64,000 nucleotides of DNA from Elusimicrobiota bacterium. GTDB lineage: Bacteria; Elusimicrobiota; Elusimicrobia; UBA1565; UBA9628. Of this stretch, positions 1-8,633 are shown piece after piece; positions within the stretch are counted from its first letter, which is position 1; each line of letters starts with the position of its first letter. Below the pieces are notes generated by a model that was not told the origin of the DNA, did not search any database, and saw nothing but the letters and a program-made list of their open reading frames with translations. The stretch spans positions 1 through 64,000 of the forward strand of contig JACRDP010000014.1 of assembly GCA_016212855.1 (NCBI GenBank), read 5' to 3'. The translations under genes were made by a program, and so were the position numbers.

Positions 1-1150
1 GACCGAGTCGGTGGCGAGCTTGTTGGTGTCGACCGCGCCGTCGTTGATCTTAACCGTGGTCACGGCGCCATCGGAAAGCTTCGTGGTATCGACCGAGGCG
101 GCCGCCAACTTGATGCCCGTGACGGCGAGGTCGTTGATTTTCACGGTCGTAACGGCACCGTCCGAGAGCTTCGTGGTGTCAACCGAGCCGGCCGCCAACT
201 TCAGGGCGCTCACGGCGCCATCGGCGATCTTAACACTGGTGACCGCACCGTCCGAAAGCTTCGTGGTATCAACCGAGGCGGCCGCAATCTTGATGCCGGT
301 GACGGCCCCGTCGTTGATCTTCACGGTGGTCACCGCGCCGTCCGAGAGCTTAGTGGTGTCAATCGAGCCCGCCGCGACAGTTCCCGCCATGGCCAGCTGA
401 GCCTGGATGGTGGCGTTGAGCTTGGCGGTGTCGATCGTGGCGTTGAGGATCTTCACGCCGGTGACCGAGTCGGTCGCCAACTTGGAGGTATCCACCGCGC
501 CGGTGTTGATCTTGACGGTCGTGACGGCGCCGTCCGAGAGCTTGGTCGTGTCGACCGAGCCGGCAACGAGCTTGAGGGCGGTCACGGCGCCGTCTGCGAT
601 CTTCACGCTCGTGACCGCGCCGTCGGACAGCTTCGTGGTGTCGACCGCGGCGTTAGCGAGCTTCAGGGTCGTCACGTTGGCGTCGAGAATCTTGATGGTG
701 GTGACGGCATCGGTGGCGAGCTTGGTCGTGTCGATCTGGCCGGGGGCGACGGTGCCGGCCATGGCCAGCTGAGCCTGGATGGTGGCGTTGAGCTTGGCGG
801 TGTCGATCGTGGCGTTGAGGATCTTCAAGCCGGTGACCGAGTCGGCCGCGAGCTTGGAGGTGTCGACCGCGGCGTTGGCGAGCTTCGCGGTTGTGACATT
901 GGCGTCCAAGATCTTGATGGTGGTGACGGCGTCGGTGGCGAGCTTAGCGGTGTCGACCGATGCCGCGGCCAGTTTGATGCCCGTGACCGAGCCGTCGAGA
1001 ATTTTGACTGTGGTGACCGCGCCGTCGGACAGCTTGGTCGTGTCGACCGCGGCGTCGGCGAGCTTGGCGGTGGTGACGTTGGCGTCCAGGATCTTGATGG
1101 TCGTGACCGCGTCGGTGGCGAGCTTGGCGGTGTCGATGCTGCCGGGAGCG
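1..1150 (-). repeat. Tandem short repeats with 372-bp super-repeat
   Basis: Units of about 14-15 codons (xVTTxKIxDGAVDTxKL) repeat throughout. A longer unit recurs at exactly 372 bp (124 codons): the plus-strand block starting CATGGCCAGCTGAGCCTGG occurs at 388 and at 760 and stays almost identical for about 90 bp. This points to recent segmental duplication within the gene. Confidence 0.85.
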
Positions 1151-1818
1151 ACGCCGCTGACGCCGGTCAGCTGGGAGCCGTCGCCGACGAAGTTGACGGC
1201 GACGACGGCGCCGTTGACGTTGAGGGTGCCGGCCCCCACGTTGATGCCGGAGGAGGTTCGGATGCTGAAGTTGCCGGCGCCGGTTTGAGTGAACGTGCCG
1301 CTCGAGGCGGTCAGGCCGCCGGAGAAGGAGGCCGAGGTCGCGACGATGCCGTACGGGACGAGCAGGTTGCCCGCGCTCGTGAAGGTGGAGTAGGCGTTGC
1401 CGGCGGTGATGCGGGCGTTGCCGGTTGCGGTCAGTTGGGCGGCGATCAGGGCGTAGGGGCTGGAAACGAGCTGCTGGCGCGGGGCCATTTCGCCGCCGGG
1501 GAAGACGTCGGGCGCGGCGGTGATGCTCAGGAAGGTCGTGCCGCCGGTGAACAGATCCGGGGAGAGGGCGGTGACGGCGCCGAGCTGGACAGCGAAGACG
1601 CCGTTGACGAGGACGGGGGTCTGGGTTTCGGGGCCCCACAGGAGGGTTCCCCCCGCCGCGGCGTCGAAGATGCGGAATTCCATCGCGACGGCGCCGTTGC
1701 GGGGAATGAACGTCGTGTCGAGGAGCTTGCCCTGGAAATTGATCCTGTAGGGGAGCGAGGCCGCCGAGCCCAAGGAGGCCGGCAGCAGCAGCGTCAGCAG
1801 GAGGAGTAGTGATCTCAT
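1..1818 (-). CDS. Repetitive secreted protein, 3' end outside window
   Basis: This frame stays open from an ATG at 1818 to the window edge (606 codons), so the ORF track misses it and lists only shadow frames. The N-terminus is a signal peptide (MRSLLLLLTLLLPASLGSAA), followed by about 200 residues without an obvious repeat (YRINFQGKL..., a tail-fibre-like head) and then about 380 residues of short repeats such as SDGAVTTVKINDGAVDT, TAKLA and TGIKL. The repeats resemble phage tail-fibre or trimeric-adhesin stalks and are probably an extended beta-structured surface fibre. A higher-order duplication of 124 codons is also visible. No catalytic motif is seen. It diverges from the Fn3 gene on the other strand. 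The function as a surface or adhesive protein is inference. Confidence 0.8.
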   Translation of the reverse strand, partial: MRSLLLLLTLLLPASLGSAASLPYRINFQGKLLDTTFIPRNGAVAMEFRIFDAAAGGTLLWGPETQTPVLVNGVFAVQLGAVTALSPDLFTGGTTFLSITAAPDVFPGGEMAPRQQLVSSPYALIAAQLTATGNARITAGNAYSTFTSAGNLLVPYGIVATSASFSGGLTASSGTFTQTGAGNFSIRTSSGINVGAGTLNVNGAVVAVNFVGDGSQLTGVSGVAPGSIDTAKLATDAVTTIKILDANVTTAKLADAAVDTTKLSDGAVTTVKILDGSVTGIKLAAASVDTAKLATDAVTTIKILDANVTTAKLANAAVDTSKLAADSVTGLKILNATIDTAKLNATIQAQLAMAGTVAPGQIDTTKLATDAVTTIKILDANVTTLKLANAAVDTTKLSDGAVTSVKIADGAVTALKLVAGSVDTTKLSDGAVTTVKINTGAVDTSKLATDSVTGVKILNATIDTAKLNATIQAQLAMAGTVAAGSIDTTKLSDGAVTTVKINDGAVTGIKIAAASVDTTKLSDGAVTSVKIADGAVSALKLAAGSVDTTKLSDGAVTTVKINDLAVTGIKLAAASVDTTKLSDGAVTTVKINDGAVDTNKLATDSV

Positions 1819-1901
1819 TATAAAGCGGAGCAGACACTTCCGTCCGACATACCAATATAGCCCGCAAACCATCACACACTCAATTCAAATAGCCGTTTAA
1901 A

Positions 1902-1921
1902 TTGCGAAGTATACTTCGCAA
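1902..1921. promoter_or_regulatory. 20-bp perfect palindrome, putative operator
   Basis: TTGCGAAGTATACTTCGCAA is perfectly self-complementary. A third half-site, ATACTTCGC, follows directly at 1922-1930. It lies between two divergent genes (1818 minus and 1976 plus) and upstream of the -10 hexamer at 1964. A dimeric repressor or activator site is the simplest reading; the cognate protein is unknown. Confidence 0.55.
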
Positions 1922-1963
1922 ATACTTCGCTTGCGGTCCGAGTCACATCCCCCCTTCTACTGT

Positions 1964-1969
1964 TAAACT
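1964..1969 (+). promoter_or_regulatory. -10-like TAAACT, 6 nt before GTG start
   Basis: TAAACT is followed by exactly six bases (gggtcc) and then the GTG at 1976. There is no room for a Shine-Dalgarno, so a leaderless transcript beginning at or near the start codon is predicted. Confidence 0.45.
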
Positions 1970-1975
1970 GGGTCC

Positions 1976-4429
1976 GTGCGTCGAGTGCTCTTCGCCCTCA
2001 CTTTTGTGGCCTCTATCGTGTGGGCGGGACCATCTATGGATAGCGGAACGAATCATCTTACGAGGAATGCGGACAACGCCGGCGGCGACAGCGCGACGTC
2101 GCCGACGAGCCGTCTCGTCGGCTCGGCAGGCGAGCCGGTTGCCTTTACGACGGCGGCGTCCGCCGGAAATACGAACGTCGTCCGCGCCGGCTGGGGAGAG
2201 CTGCACGCTTTTCCGAGGACGGTGACCGATCTGGGGGGCACGAGCATCGGAATCTCGAGCGTGACCTTGCAGTGGACGACGCCGGGCTACGACGGCCACG
2301 ACGGCACCCTTCAGATCGGAAGCACGTACTACATCAGCTTCGCGTCGTTCACCGTTCCCGACATCTTTTCAAACCACCGCCTTGCGAACATCTCGTTCTC
2401 GACGAACGGAGTCGTGCCGGGAGAGCAGGTGAGCATCGGGCTGATGGGCCTACAGTCGGGGACGACGTATTGGGCGCGTATCTGGACGACGGACGGAGAC
2501 AGCAATATCGCCTACGAGTCGAATCTCTCCTCCTTCGTCTTGAGCGGAGCGTTCGCGCCGACGTCGGGAGAATTGCTCACGGTCAACGTCACATCGATCA
2601 CCGCGTCCTGGGCGATCTCGTTCGCCGCGGAGAATTACCTGCTGGTCGCTTCGACGGCGGTGAACTATATTCCCGTCGCCGCGTCGTCGTTCACGGCGGC
2701 GACCACCGCGACCTTGACCGGGCTCGATCCGAACACGACCTACTTCCTCGGCGTGTCGGCGTGCCCGGGCTGCTCGGCGGTGACCTCGCTCGGATCGACG
2801 ATCACCTTGGCCGCCCCGGCGCTGAGCCTGTCCACGACGGCGGTCTCCTCGAGCACCATCAATCTCGTCTGGAACCCCAACGGCAACCCCGCGAATACGC
2901 GCTTCGTCGTGCGTCGGAGCACGGACAACATCAACTTCGTCTCGGCCGCGACCGTCACCGCGGCGGCGGTCAATTTCGCCAATCTGCTCAACGACACGAC
3001 GTACTACCTGTTCGTCGTCGCGCTCAACCAAGTCGGGACGCAGGCGCCGCCGTCGAACCTGCTCGTCGTCAGGACGCCGATCGGGCCGATTCCATACGCG
3101 CCCACCGGCCTGGCGGCGACGTCGATTCTGCTGGGCGCGAGCCTGACCTGGGATCCCCTCCCCCCGGACGGGGTGGGCGTGGGGCTGCTCTTCTACCGGA
3201 TCTCGCGCTCCACGAACGCCGGCTTCGGCTACGTCAGCGTGAGCACGACCTTAGCGAGTTCCTTTAGTGAGCGCCCGATGACCTTGGGGCCGACCTACTA
3301 CTACAAGCTCTCCGCGCGCGACATCGGCCAGGTCGAGAGCCCGTTCACGTCTACCGTGTCGGCGGTTCCGTTCTCGATCGCGCCGATGGAGCCCCTGGGC
3401 GTGAAGATCGTCCCGGGACCGCTGAGCGTGACTTTGTCCTGGTCGACGACGACGCGCTTCGGCGACGGGACGCCGTTCATCAGCACGGCCGCGCCGCTGG
3501 CCGACGAGTTCATCGGCTACCAGGTGATGCGCGCCAGCGACACGTGCGCGCTTACCTACGGCGACGTCTCGACCCAGCCGTTCACCGGCACGTCATTGAC
3601 CGACGTGACGGGCGGGTTGAACTATTTCTACCGGATCCAAGCGTACAACTCCGTCGGACCGTCGACCATCGCCGTGACCGTCTCGAGCTTGGGCGAGCGC
3701 AGCTACTTCCTCAGCGACTGCGCCTCGCGCGTCGTGCTCGACGACGCGACGGCCATGACGCTCAACGCGGGCGTGAACGGAATCGGCGACATCCGTATTG
3801 ATCGCCGGCTCCGGCCTGAGGACGTGCACGATGGGGTGTTCCAGTCCGCCAATTTCACGCCGATGCTCAACGGCGTGACGCCGCTCAATAATTATCCGCT
3901 GCCCAAGCCCGTGCGGATCGTCCTCCATTTCGAGATGCTCAACGGCAAGCCGTTCGCGCCGGCCGGGGTGATCGCCGAGGCTCCCAATGTGTCCGTCAAG
4001 AGCCTGGGCCTGTTCTGGTACAATGGCGCCGAGTTCAAGAAGGTCTATGGAACCGTCGACGCCCTGTCGCAAACCGTCACCGTGCAATCCCCGAACCTCG
4101 GCAACTATCAGATCCGGGCGCTCGCGCGCTCCGAAGGCACAGTGTTCGACCTGTCGAACATCTCGGGCCGCGCGATCACGCCCAACGGGGACGGTCTCAA
4201 CGACGTCGTGATCTTCACTTACGATCCCGGCCCCGGCAACGAGAACGTGACCGGCCGGATCTACGACGTGATGGGCTCCCACGTCGCGGACATGACCGCG
4301 GGGCTCGTGCCGAACACCTTGGTCTGGAACGGCCGCTCCGGCGGCCGCACGGTCGGCAGCGGGGCGTATATCTACCGGATTCAGGGCGGCGGCAAGACCT
4401 ATACCGGGACGGTCGTGGTGGCGAGATAA
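1976..4429 (+). CDS. Secreted Fn3-repeat protein with CHU_C/FlgD-like C-terminal domain
   Basis: An 817-aa protein with a signal peptide (MRRVLFALTFVASIVWAG). Several fibronectin-type-III-like modules follow, recognisable by recurring 'SxTINLxW...TTYYLxVxAxN' patterns from about residue 90 to 560. The last 85 residues (ITPNGDGLNDVVIF ... GAYIYRI ... GTVVVAR) match the gliding-motility/FlgD Ig-like C-terminal domain that in Bacteroidota acts as a type IX secretion or anchoring signal. It starts with GTG just after a -10-like hexamer. The next gene overlaps its stop (TAATG) and encodes the same C-terminal domain alone. The role as exported surface protein is inferred. Confidence 0.8.
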   Translation: MRRVLFALTFVASIVWAGPSMDSGTNHLTRNADNAGGDSATSPTSRLVGSAGEPVAFTTAASAGNTNVVRAGWGELHAFPRTVTDLGGTSIGISSVTLQWTTPGYDGHDGTLQIGSTYYISFASFTVPDIFSNHRLANISFSTNGVVPGEQVSIGLMGLQSGTTYWARIWTTDGDSNIAYESNLSSFVLSGAFAPTSGELLTVNVTSITASWAISFAAENYLLVASTAVNYIPVAASSFTAATTATLTGLDPNTTYFLGVSACPGCSAVTSLGSTITLAAPALSLSTTAVSSSTINLVWNPNGNPANTRFVVRRSTDNINFVSAATVTAAAVNFANLLNDTTYYLFVVALNQVGTQAPPSNLLVVRTPIGPIPYAPTGLAATSILLGASLTWDPLPPDGVGVGLLFYRISRSTNAGFGYVSVSTTLASSFSERPMTLGPTYYYKLSARDIGQVESPFTSTVSAVPFSIAPMEPLGVKIVPGPLSVTLSWSTTTRFGDGTPFISTAAPLADEFIGYQVMRASDTCALTYGDVSTQPFTGTSLTDVTGGLNYFYRIQAYNSVGPSTIAVTVSSLGERSYFLSDCASRVVLDDATAMTLNAGVNGIGDIRIDRRLRPEDVHDGVFQSANFTPMLNGVTPLNNYPLPKPVRIVLHFEMLNGKPFAPAGVIAEAPNVSVKSLGLFWYNGAEFKKVYGTVDALSQTVTVQSPNLGNYQIRALARSEGTVFDLSNISGRAITPNGDGLNDVVIFTYDPGPGNENVTGRIYDVMGSHVADMTAGLVPNTLVWNGRSGGRTVGSGAYIYRIQGGGKTYTGTVVVAR

Positions 4430-4857
4430 TGAGACAAGCGAAGAAGGCCGGACGGGCGGCGTTGATCGTGTTCGCGGCGTTCGCGTTCGCCTTGTTCGGG
4501 CTCGCGCTTTCGCGGGCGCAGAGCGGCAGCATCCAGTTCTATGGTCCCTTGTCCCGCGTCATCACGCCTAACGGTGACGGCATCAATGACCGCGTCTTCT
4601 TCTGCTTCGAGAACCCGTCGGACAGCGGCATCAGCGGCAAGATCTACACGTTGCTCGGCACCGAGGTCGCCTCGATCGGCGCGCGGACGGACCGGACCGG
4701 CGTCGCCGGCGTCGCCTGCCCCGCGTCCGTCATCCGGGCTCAGTTCGCGACGTGGGACGGGACGGCCGACAACGTGCGCGTGCGCAGCGGCCTGTACGTG
4801 TATCGCATCACTTCGGAGGATCAGGTTTTTTCCGGAACTTTGCTCGTTGTCCGTTAA
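4429..4857 (+). CDS. Small secreted protein consisting of a CHU_C/FlgD-like domain
   Basis: 142 aa. An N-terminal hydrophobic segment (AALIVFAAFAFALFGLAL) is followed by VITPNGDGINDRVFFCFEN and ends in SGLYVYRITSEDQVFSGTLLVVR, the same fold as the tail of the preceding protein. Its ATG overlaps the upstream stop codon (TAATG), so translation is probably coupled. It could be a stand-alone anchor or secretion partner. It carries two cysteines (FFCFEN and VACPAS), possibly a disulphide. Confidence 0.75.
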   Translation: MRQAKKAGRAALIVFAAFAFALFGLALSRAQSGSIQFYGPLSRVITPNGDGINDRVFFCFENPSDSGISGKIYTLLGTEVASIGARTDRTGVAGVACPASVIRAQFATWDGTADNVRVRSGLYVYRITSEDQVFSGTLLVVR

Positions 4858-4860
4858 TTT

Positions 4861-6861
4861 ATGAAACACATCCGCATCCGACGTATCGCGTGGAGCGCGC
4901 TGGCGGCGATGATCATCGCCCGCCCGGCGCTCGCCGCGTACGAGGATGTGGGCGTCGGCGCGCGCGTGTCGGGCCTCGGCCACGCCTACACGGCCGTCGC
5001 GGACGACGTGTATTCGATGTACTACAACCCCGCCGGCCTCGCCACGCTCGACCGGCCGGAGTTCGGCACGACCTACTCACGCCTGCTCACCGGTCTGTCC
5101 GACGGTTCGAACGTGCAGAACTCCTTCCTGGGCTACGCGCACCCCATCGACGGCGGCCGCCGGGGTACGGCCGGGGCGGCGTGGAACAATTTCGGCGTCG
5201 GCGGCCTGTACTCGGAAAACCAGCTGATGTTCTCCTACGGGCACAGCCTGTTCGCCCGCACCGTGCCCGACCGCTACTACCTCGGCGGCACGCTCAAATA
5301 CATGAATCGTTCGATCGGCGGCACCTCGGCGGCCGCCAACGGCATCTCCAACACCGGCGTCGCGACCGGAACCCCCGACCCCGGGCTGCAGAACACGTCG
5401 AAAATGAATATCGACGCCGATCTGGGCTTTCTCTGGCGCATCCGCCCGCGCTGGACGGCGGGTGTGATGATCCAACATCTGATGGAGCCGAACATCGGCT
5501 TCTCGGAATCGGACAAGCTCGGCCGCAACATCAAGCTCGGCGGCGCGTATAAGACGCCCTTCTCGACCTTGACCGGCGACGTGCGCTTCCAGAGCGCGCC
5601 GGACGGGTCCACCGACAAGATCCTCGCGGTCGCCGCCGAAAAGTGGCTGCCGACCTTGCTGCACGGCATGTTCGGCGTGCGCGGCTCGCTGTCGATGGGC
5701 AGCCGCGATTTCCGCCAGGTCGCGATCGGCCTCTCCTACAAGATCAACCGCATGCAGTTCGACTACGGCTTCGCGCTTCCCATCGGCGGCCTGAACTCGA
5801 CGTCCGGCAGTCACCGCCTCGGCTTGACGATGCGCTTCGGGCGGCCGAAGCAGGCGGAAGCCGCGTTCGGCGAGGCGATCCTCGAGAACCTGCGCGACCT
5901 CGCGGCGGTCGGCACCCCCGAGTTCCGCTATCAGATGGAAGACCTGGCGTTGTACAAGCGTACGGCGATCGACGAATTCCTCCGCCAGGCCAAGCTCGAC
6001 GCGAGCGCCGGACGCTTCTCCGACGCAGCGGACAAGCTCACCCAGGCGATCTCGCTGAAGCCCAAGGACCCGCGGCTGCAGCAGAGCCTGGAGCGCATGG
6101 TCGCGGTCGCCGACATCTACCCGGCGGTCAAGGATTATCAGACCGACGCGGCGCAGGCGGCCGTCTACGAGGGCGCGCTCGACTTCATTTCGGGCAACGG
6201 CAAGGAATCCCTGCGCAAGCTCGCGTACGCGGGTACTCTCAACCCGACCGACGAGCGCATCGAACGCCTGGCCAAGGCGGTCGAGGCCAAGAGCGGCCTG
6301 ACCCGCGAGGGTCCCCCGCCCGAGGATAGCGGCAAGGCGCCGACGATGGGCGCCGAGAAGGTCGTCGGCGGCACGATGGCTTTGATGGAGGTCGCTTTGC
6401 GCGAGCGCGACTTCGAGCGCGTCGTGAAGCTGGCCGACCAGGTCCTGCAGATCGACCCGAGCAACGCCCTCGCCTATAAGCGCCTGGGCGCGGCGCATTA
6501 CGCGCTCCACCACAATTCCGAGGCTCTCAAGGCCCTGCGCTCGGCCTATAAACTCGAGACCGATTCCGACTCGCGCAAACAGATCAAGAGCTATATCGAC
6601 GCCCTGCAATCGCTCATCGAGCGCGGGCGGCGCGACAGCGCCCCGGCCAAGACGGCCGAGCCCGTCAAGAGTTCCGGCTTGTCGCCCGTCGACATCGAGC
6701 GGCTGTACGAGCAGGGCGTCGATCTCTACGCTCAGGGCAAACTGACCGAGTCCGCCGCGGCTTTCCGCCGCATCCTCGAGTCCGAGCCCAACAACACCTC
6801 GGCGCGGCGCGCGCTCGATCGCGTGCAGTCGGAGATCATCACCGGAGGCCAGAAGAAGTGA
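4861..6861 (+). CDS. PorV/PorQ-like outer-membrane barrel fused to TPR repeats
   Basis: 666 aa with a signal peptide ending near ARPALAA. The mature N-terminus (GARVSGLGHAYTAVADDVYS, MYYNPAGLA) is the hallmark of the PorV/PorQ family, whose Bacteroidota members act in type IX secretion. A barrel of about 310 residues follows, ending LGLTMRFG. The C-terminal half is helical with TPR-like units (FSDAADKLTQAISLKPKDP, SNALAYKRLGAAHYALHHNS, GKLTESAAAFRRILESEPNN). The barrel-TPR fusion is unusual. It sits directly behind two genes for CTD-like proteins, which fits a cargo/shuttle relationship (inference). Confidence 0.75.
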   Translation: MKHIRIRRIAWSALAAMIIARPALAAYEDVGVGARVSGLGHAYTAVADDVYSMYYNPAGLATLDRPEFGTTYSRLLTGLSDGSNVQNSFLGYAHPIDGGRRGTAGAAWNNFGVGGLYSENQLMFSYGHSLFARTVPDRYYLGGTLKYMNRSIGGTSAAANGISNTGVATGTPDPGLQNTSKMNIDADLGFLWRIRPRWTAGVMIQHLMEPNIGFSESDKLGRNIKLGGAYKTPFSTLTGDVRFQSAPDGSTDKILAVAAEKWLPTLLHGMFGVRGSLSMGSRDFRQVAIGLSYKINRMQFDYGFALPIGGLNSTSGSHRLGLTMRFGRPKQAEAAFGEAILENLRDLAAVGTPEFRYQMEDLALYKRTAIDEFLRQAKLDASAGRFSDAADKLTQAISLKPKDPRLQQSLERMVAVADIYPAVKDYQTDAAQAAVYEGALDFISGNGKESLRKLAYAGTLNPTDERIERLAKAVEAKSGLTREGPPPEDSGKAPTMGAEKVVGGTMALMEVALRERDFERVVKLADQVLQIDPSNALAYKRLGAAHYALHHNSEALKALRSAYKLETDSDSRKQIKSYIDALQSLIERGRRDSAPAKTAEPVKSSGLSPVDIERLYEQGVDLYAQGKLTESAAAFRRILESEPNNTSARRALDRVQSEIITGGQKK

Positions 6862-8228
6862 CGATCCGCACGCGTCTGATCGTCAGCACCTTCCTGCTCC
6901 AGGTCTTTTCCATGGCCCTGCTCGGCTGGGGAGTACTGGCCGTGCGCCGGCAGTTCCAGGAGAACGACCTGTTGAAATCGGCGACGATGATCGAGCGCGC
7001 TGTGGAACGGGCCGCCTCGGATTCCCTCATTCAAAAGGACGACGTGGCTTTGCTCAGCTACATGAAGTTCCTGCTGGGGCAGTATCCGGCGATCTCCTCG
7101 GCGTCCATCCGTTGGAAGACCAAGGGACGGGAGCACAGCGCGACCGTAGGCATCGGAGCGCCAGGCTCGCAGACCCGCATGTCCCGCCTCACGGTGTCCG
7201 ATCCCGCGGATCCTCAGCGCGCGGTCGACATCGACCTGAGTCTCGACTACGGCGTTCTCGAGAAGCCGTTCTGGGAGGCGAACCGGCGCCTGGCGAAGAT
7301 CATTCTATCCGTGTGGGGCGTCACGAGCCTCCTGGGCCTGTTCGTTTCCTTCCTGATCGCGCGCGGACTGACCAAGCCGATCGTCGAACTCAGCCGCCTG
7401 GCCGGCGAGATCGGCGGCGGCAAACTCGGCGGCAAGCTCGCCTGGGACTCCGACGACGAGCTCGGCGGGCTCGTGCGCGCGTTCAACGGCATGTCGACGC
7501 GCCTCGAGGAGTTCGACACGGTCAAGCGCAACTTCGTCTCCTCGGTGACGCACGAGTTGCGCTCCCCCCTGGGCGCCATCGAGAGCTTCCTGCAGCTCAT
7601 CCGCGAGAAGGTCGCGGCGGGCGCGCCCGAGGGCTTCGCGCAGTCCAAGGACTACATCGAGCGCATCGCGGTCAACGTGCGCCGCCTGTCGGGCTTCATC
7701 AACGACCTGCTCGACGTGGCTAAGATCGAGAAGGGCAAGATGGAGTGCGTCCTGCGTCCCATGGAGCTCCCGGTCGTGGCCAACGAGGTCTGCCAGTTCT
7801 TCGAAGCGAAGGCTCTTCAGCAGGGAATCGCGATCACGAACCGCCTGCCGGCCCTGCCCTCCGTGCTGGGCGACGCCGACCGCGTGCGTCAGATTCTCGT
7901 CAATCTCGTGGCCAACGGCCTGAAGTTCACGGCCTCGGGGGGCCAGATCTGGATCGCCGGCGAGCAGTTCCGCGACGGCGGCGCCCGCTGGATCGAGGTC
8001 ACCGTCGGCGACACCGGCCGGGGCATGGACGCGGCCGATCGCGAGCGCCTGTTTCAGCCGTTTTCCCAGGGACGGAACATTTCCGAAGGCGTGACGGGTC
8101 ATAAAGGGACGGGGCTGGGTTTATATATCGTGAAGTCGATCGTGGATCAGCACGGCGGCAAGCTCGAGGTGCGTTCCGTCCCCGGTCAGGGGACGAGGAT
8201 CAGTTTTTCGCTGAAGGTCGCGGCCTAG
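6858..8228 (+). CDS. Membrane sensor histidine kinase (HAMP-HisKA-HATPase)
   Basis: 456 aa. TM1 lies at about residues 7-28, a periplasmic domain of about 120 residues follows, and TM2 is at about 145-168. HAMP comes next, then HisKA with the phospho-acceptor in SSVTHELRSPLGAIESF. The HATPase has an N-box (QILVNLVANGLKF), DTGRGMD, and GHKGTGLGLYIVKS. GTG start overlaps the upstream TGA (GTGA). It should autophosphorylate and pass phosphate to the response regulator encoded 18 nt downstream. The ligand is unknown; the operon context suggests envelope or surface-protein control. Confidence 0.93.
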   Translation: MTIRTRLIVSTFLLQVFSMALLGWGVLAVRRQFQENDLLKSATMIERAVERAASDSLIQKDDVALLSYMKFLLGQYPAISSASIRWKTKGREHSATVGIGAPGSQTRMSRLTVSDPADPQRAVDIDLSLDYGVLEKPFWEANRRLAKIILSVWGVTSLLGLFVSFLIARGLTKPIVELSRLAGEIGGGKLGGKLAWDSDDELGGLVRAFNGMSTRLEEFDTVKRNFVSSVTHELRSPLGAIESFLQLIREKVAAGAPEGFAQSKDYIERIAVNVRRLSGFINDLLDVAKIEKGKMECVLRPMELPVVANEVCQFFEAKALQQGIAITNRLPALPSVLGDADRVRQILVNLVANGLKFTASGGQIWIAGEQFRDGGARWIEVTVGDTGRGMDAADRERLFQPFSQGRNISEGVTGHKGTGLGLYIVKSIVDQHGGKLEVRSVPGQGTRISFSLKVAA

Positions 8229-8246
8229 CCGCGGGGAGCAGGGATT

Positions 8247-8633
8247 ATGGCGACGAAAGTTTTGGTGATCGACGACGAAGAGGACTATCGCATCATCATC
8301 GAGGACGTCCTGCGCGGCGCGGGCATGGAGGTGCGGCTCGCCCGCGACGGCGAGGAAGGCCTGCGCATGTTGAAAGAAAAGCCGGCCGAAATCGTCCTCG
8401 TGGACTGGATGATGCCCAAGCTCGACGGCGAACATTTCTGCCGGGCCATGCGGGCCGAGGCGAAGCTCAAGGATCTGCCCGTGATCATGCTGACGGTCAA
8501 ACAGACCGCCGACGAGGAGCTCGAGGCCCTGCACTTCGGCGTGGACGACTTCGTGGTCAAACCGTTCAAGGCGCCCGAGCTGCTGGCGCGCGTGCGCGCG
8601 GCCCTGCGCCGCGCGGAGTCGAAGCCGGCGTGA
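8247..8633 (+). CDS. Single-domain response regulator (REC)
   Basis: 128 aa, receiver domain only. The acidic pocket is IDDEED, the phospho-acceptor Asp is in LVDWMMPKLDGEHF, the switch Thr is in LTVKQT, and the Lys is in FVVKPFKAPEL. There is no output domain, so it acts by protein-protein contact or as a relay. It is preceded by a purine-rich site (GGGGAGCAGGGATT) and follows the kinase gene directly, making the two a cognate pair. mltG overlaps its stop. Confidence 0.92.
   Translation: MATKVLVIDDEEDYRIIIEDVLRGAGMEVRLARDGEEGLRMLKEKPAEIVLVDWMMPKLDGEHFCRAMRAEAKLKDLPVIMLTVKQTADEELEALHFGVDDFVVKPFKAPELLARVRAALRRAESKPA

Noticed and set aside
1-1150. Repeats as a CRISPR array
   Set aside because: Units are in-frame codon repeats of a protein with no unique spacers and no cas genes nearby.
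944-1879. 311-aa minus-strand ORF
   Set aside because: Arg/His/Pro-rich low-complexity translation; it is a frame-shifted shadow of the real repeat gene, which has a signal peptide in the adjacent frame.
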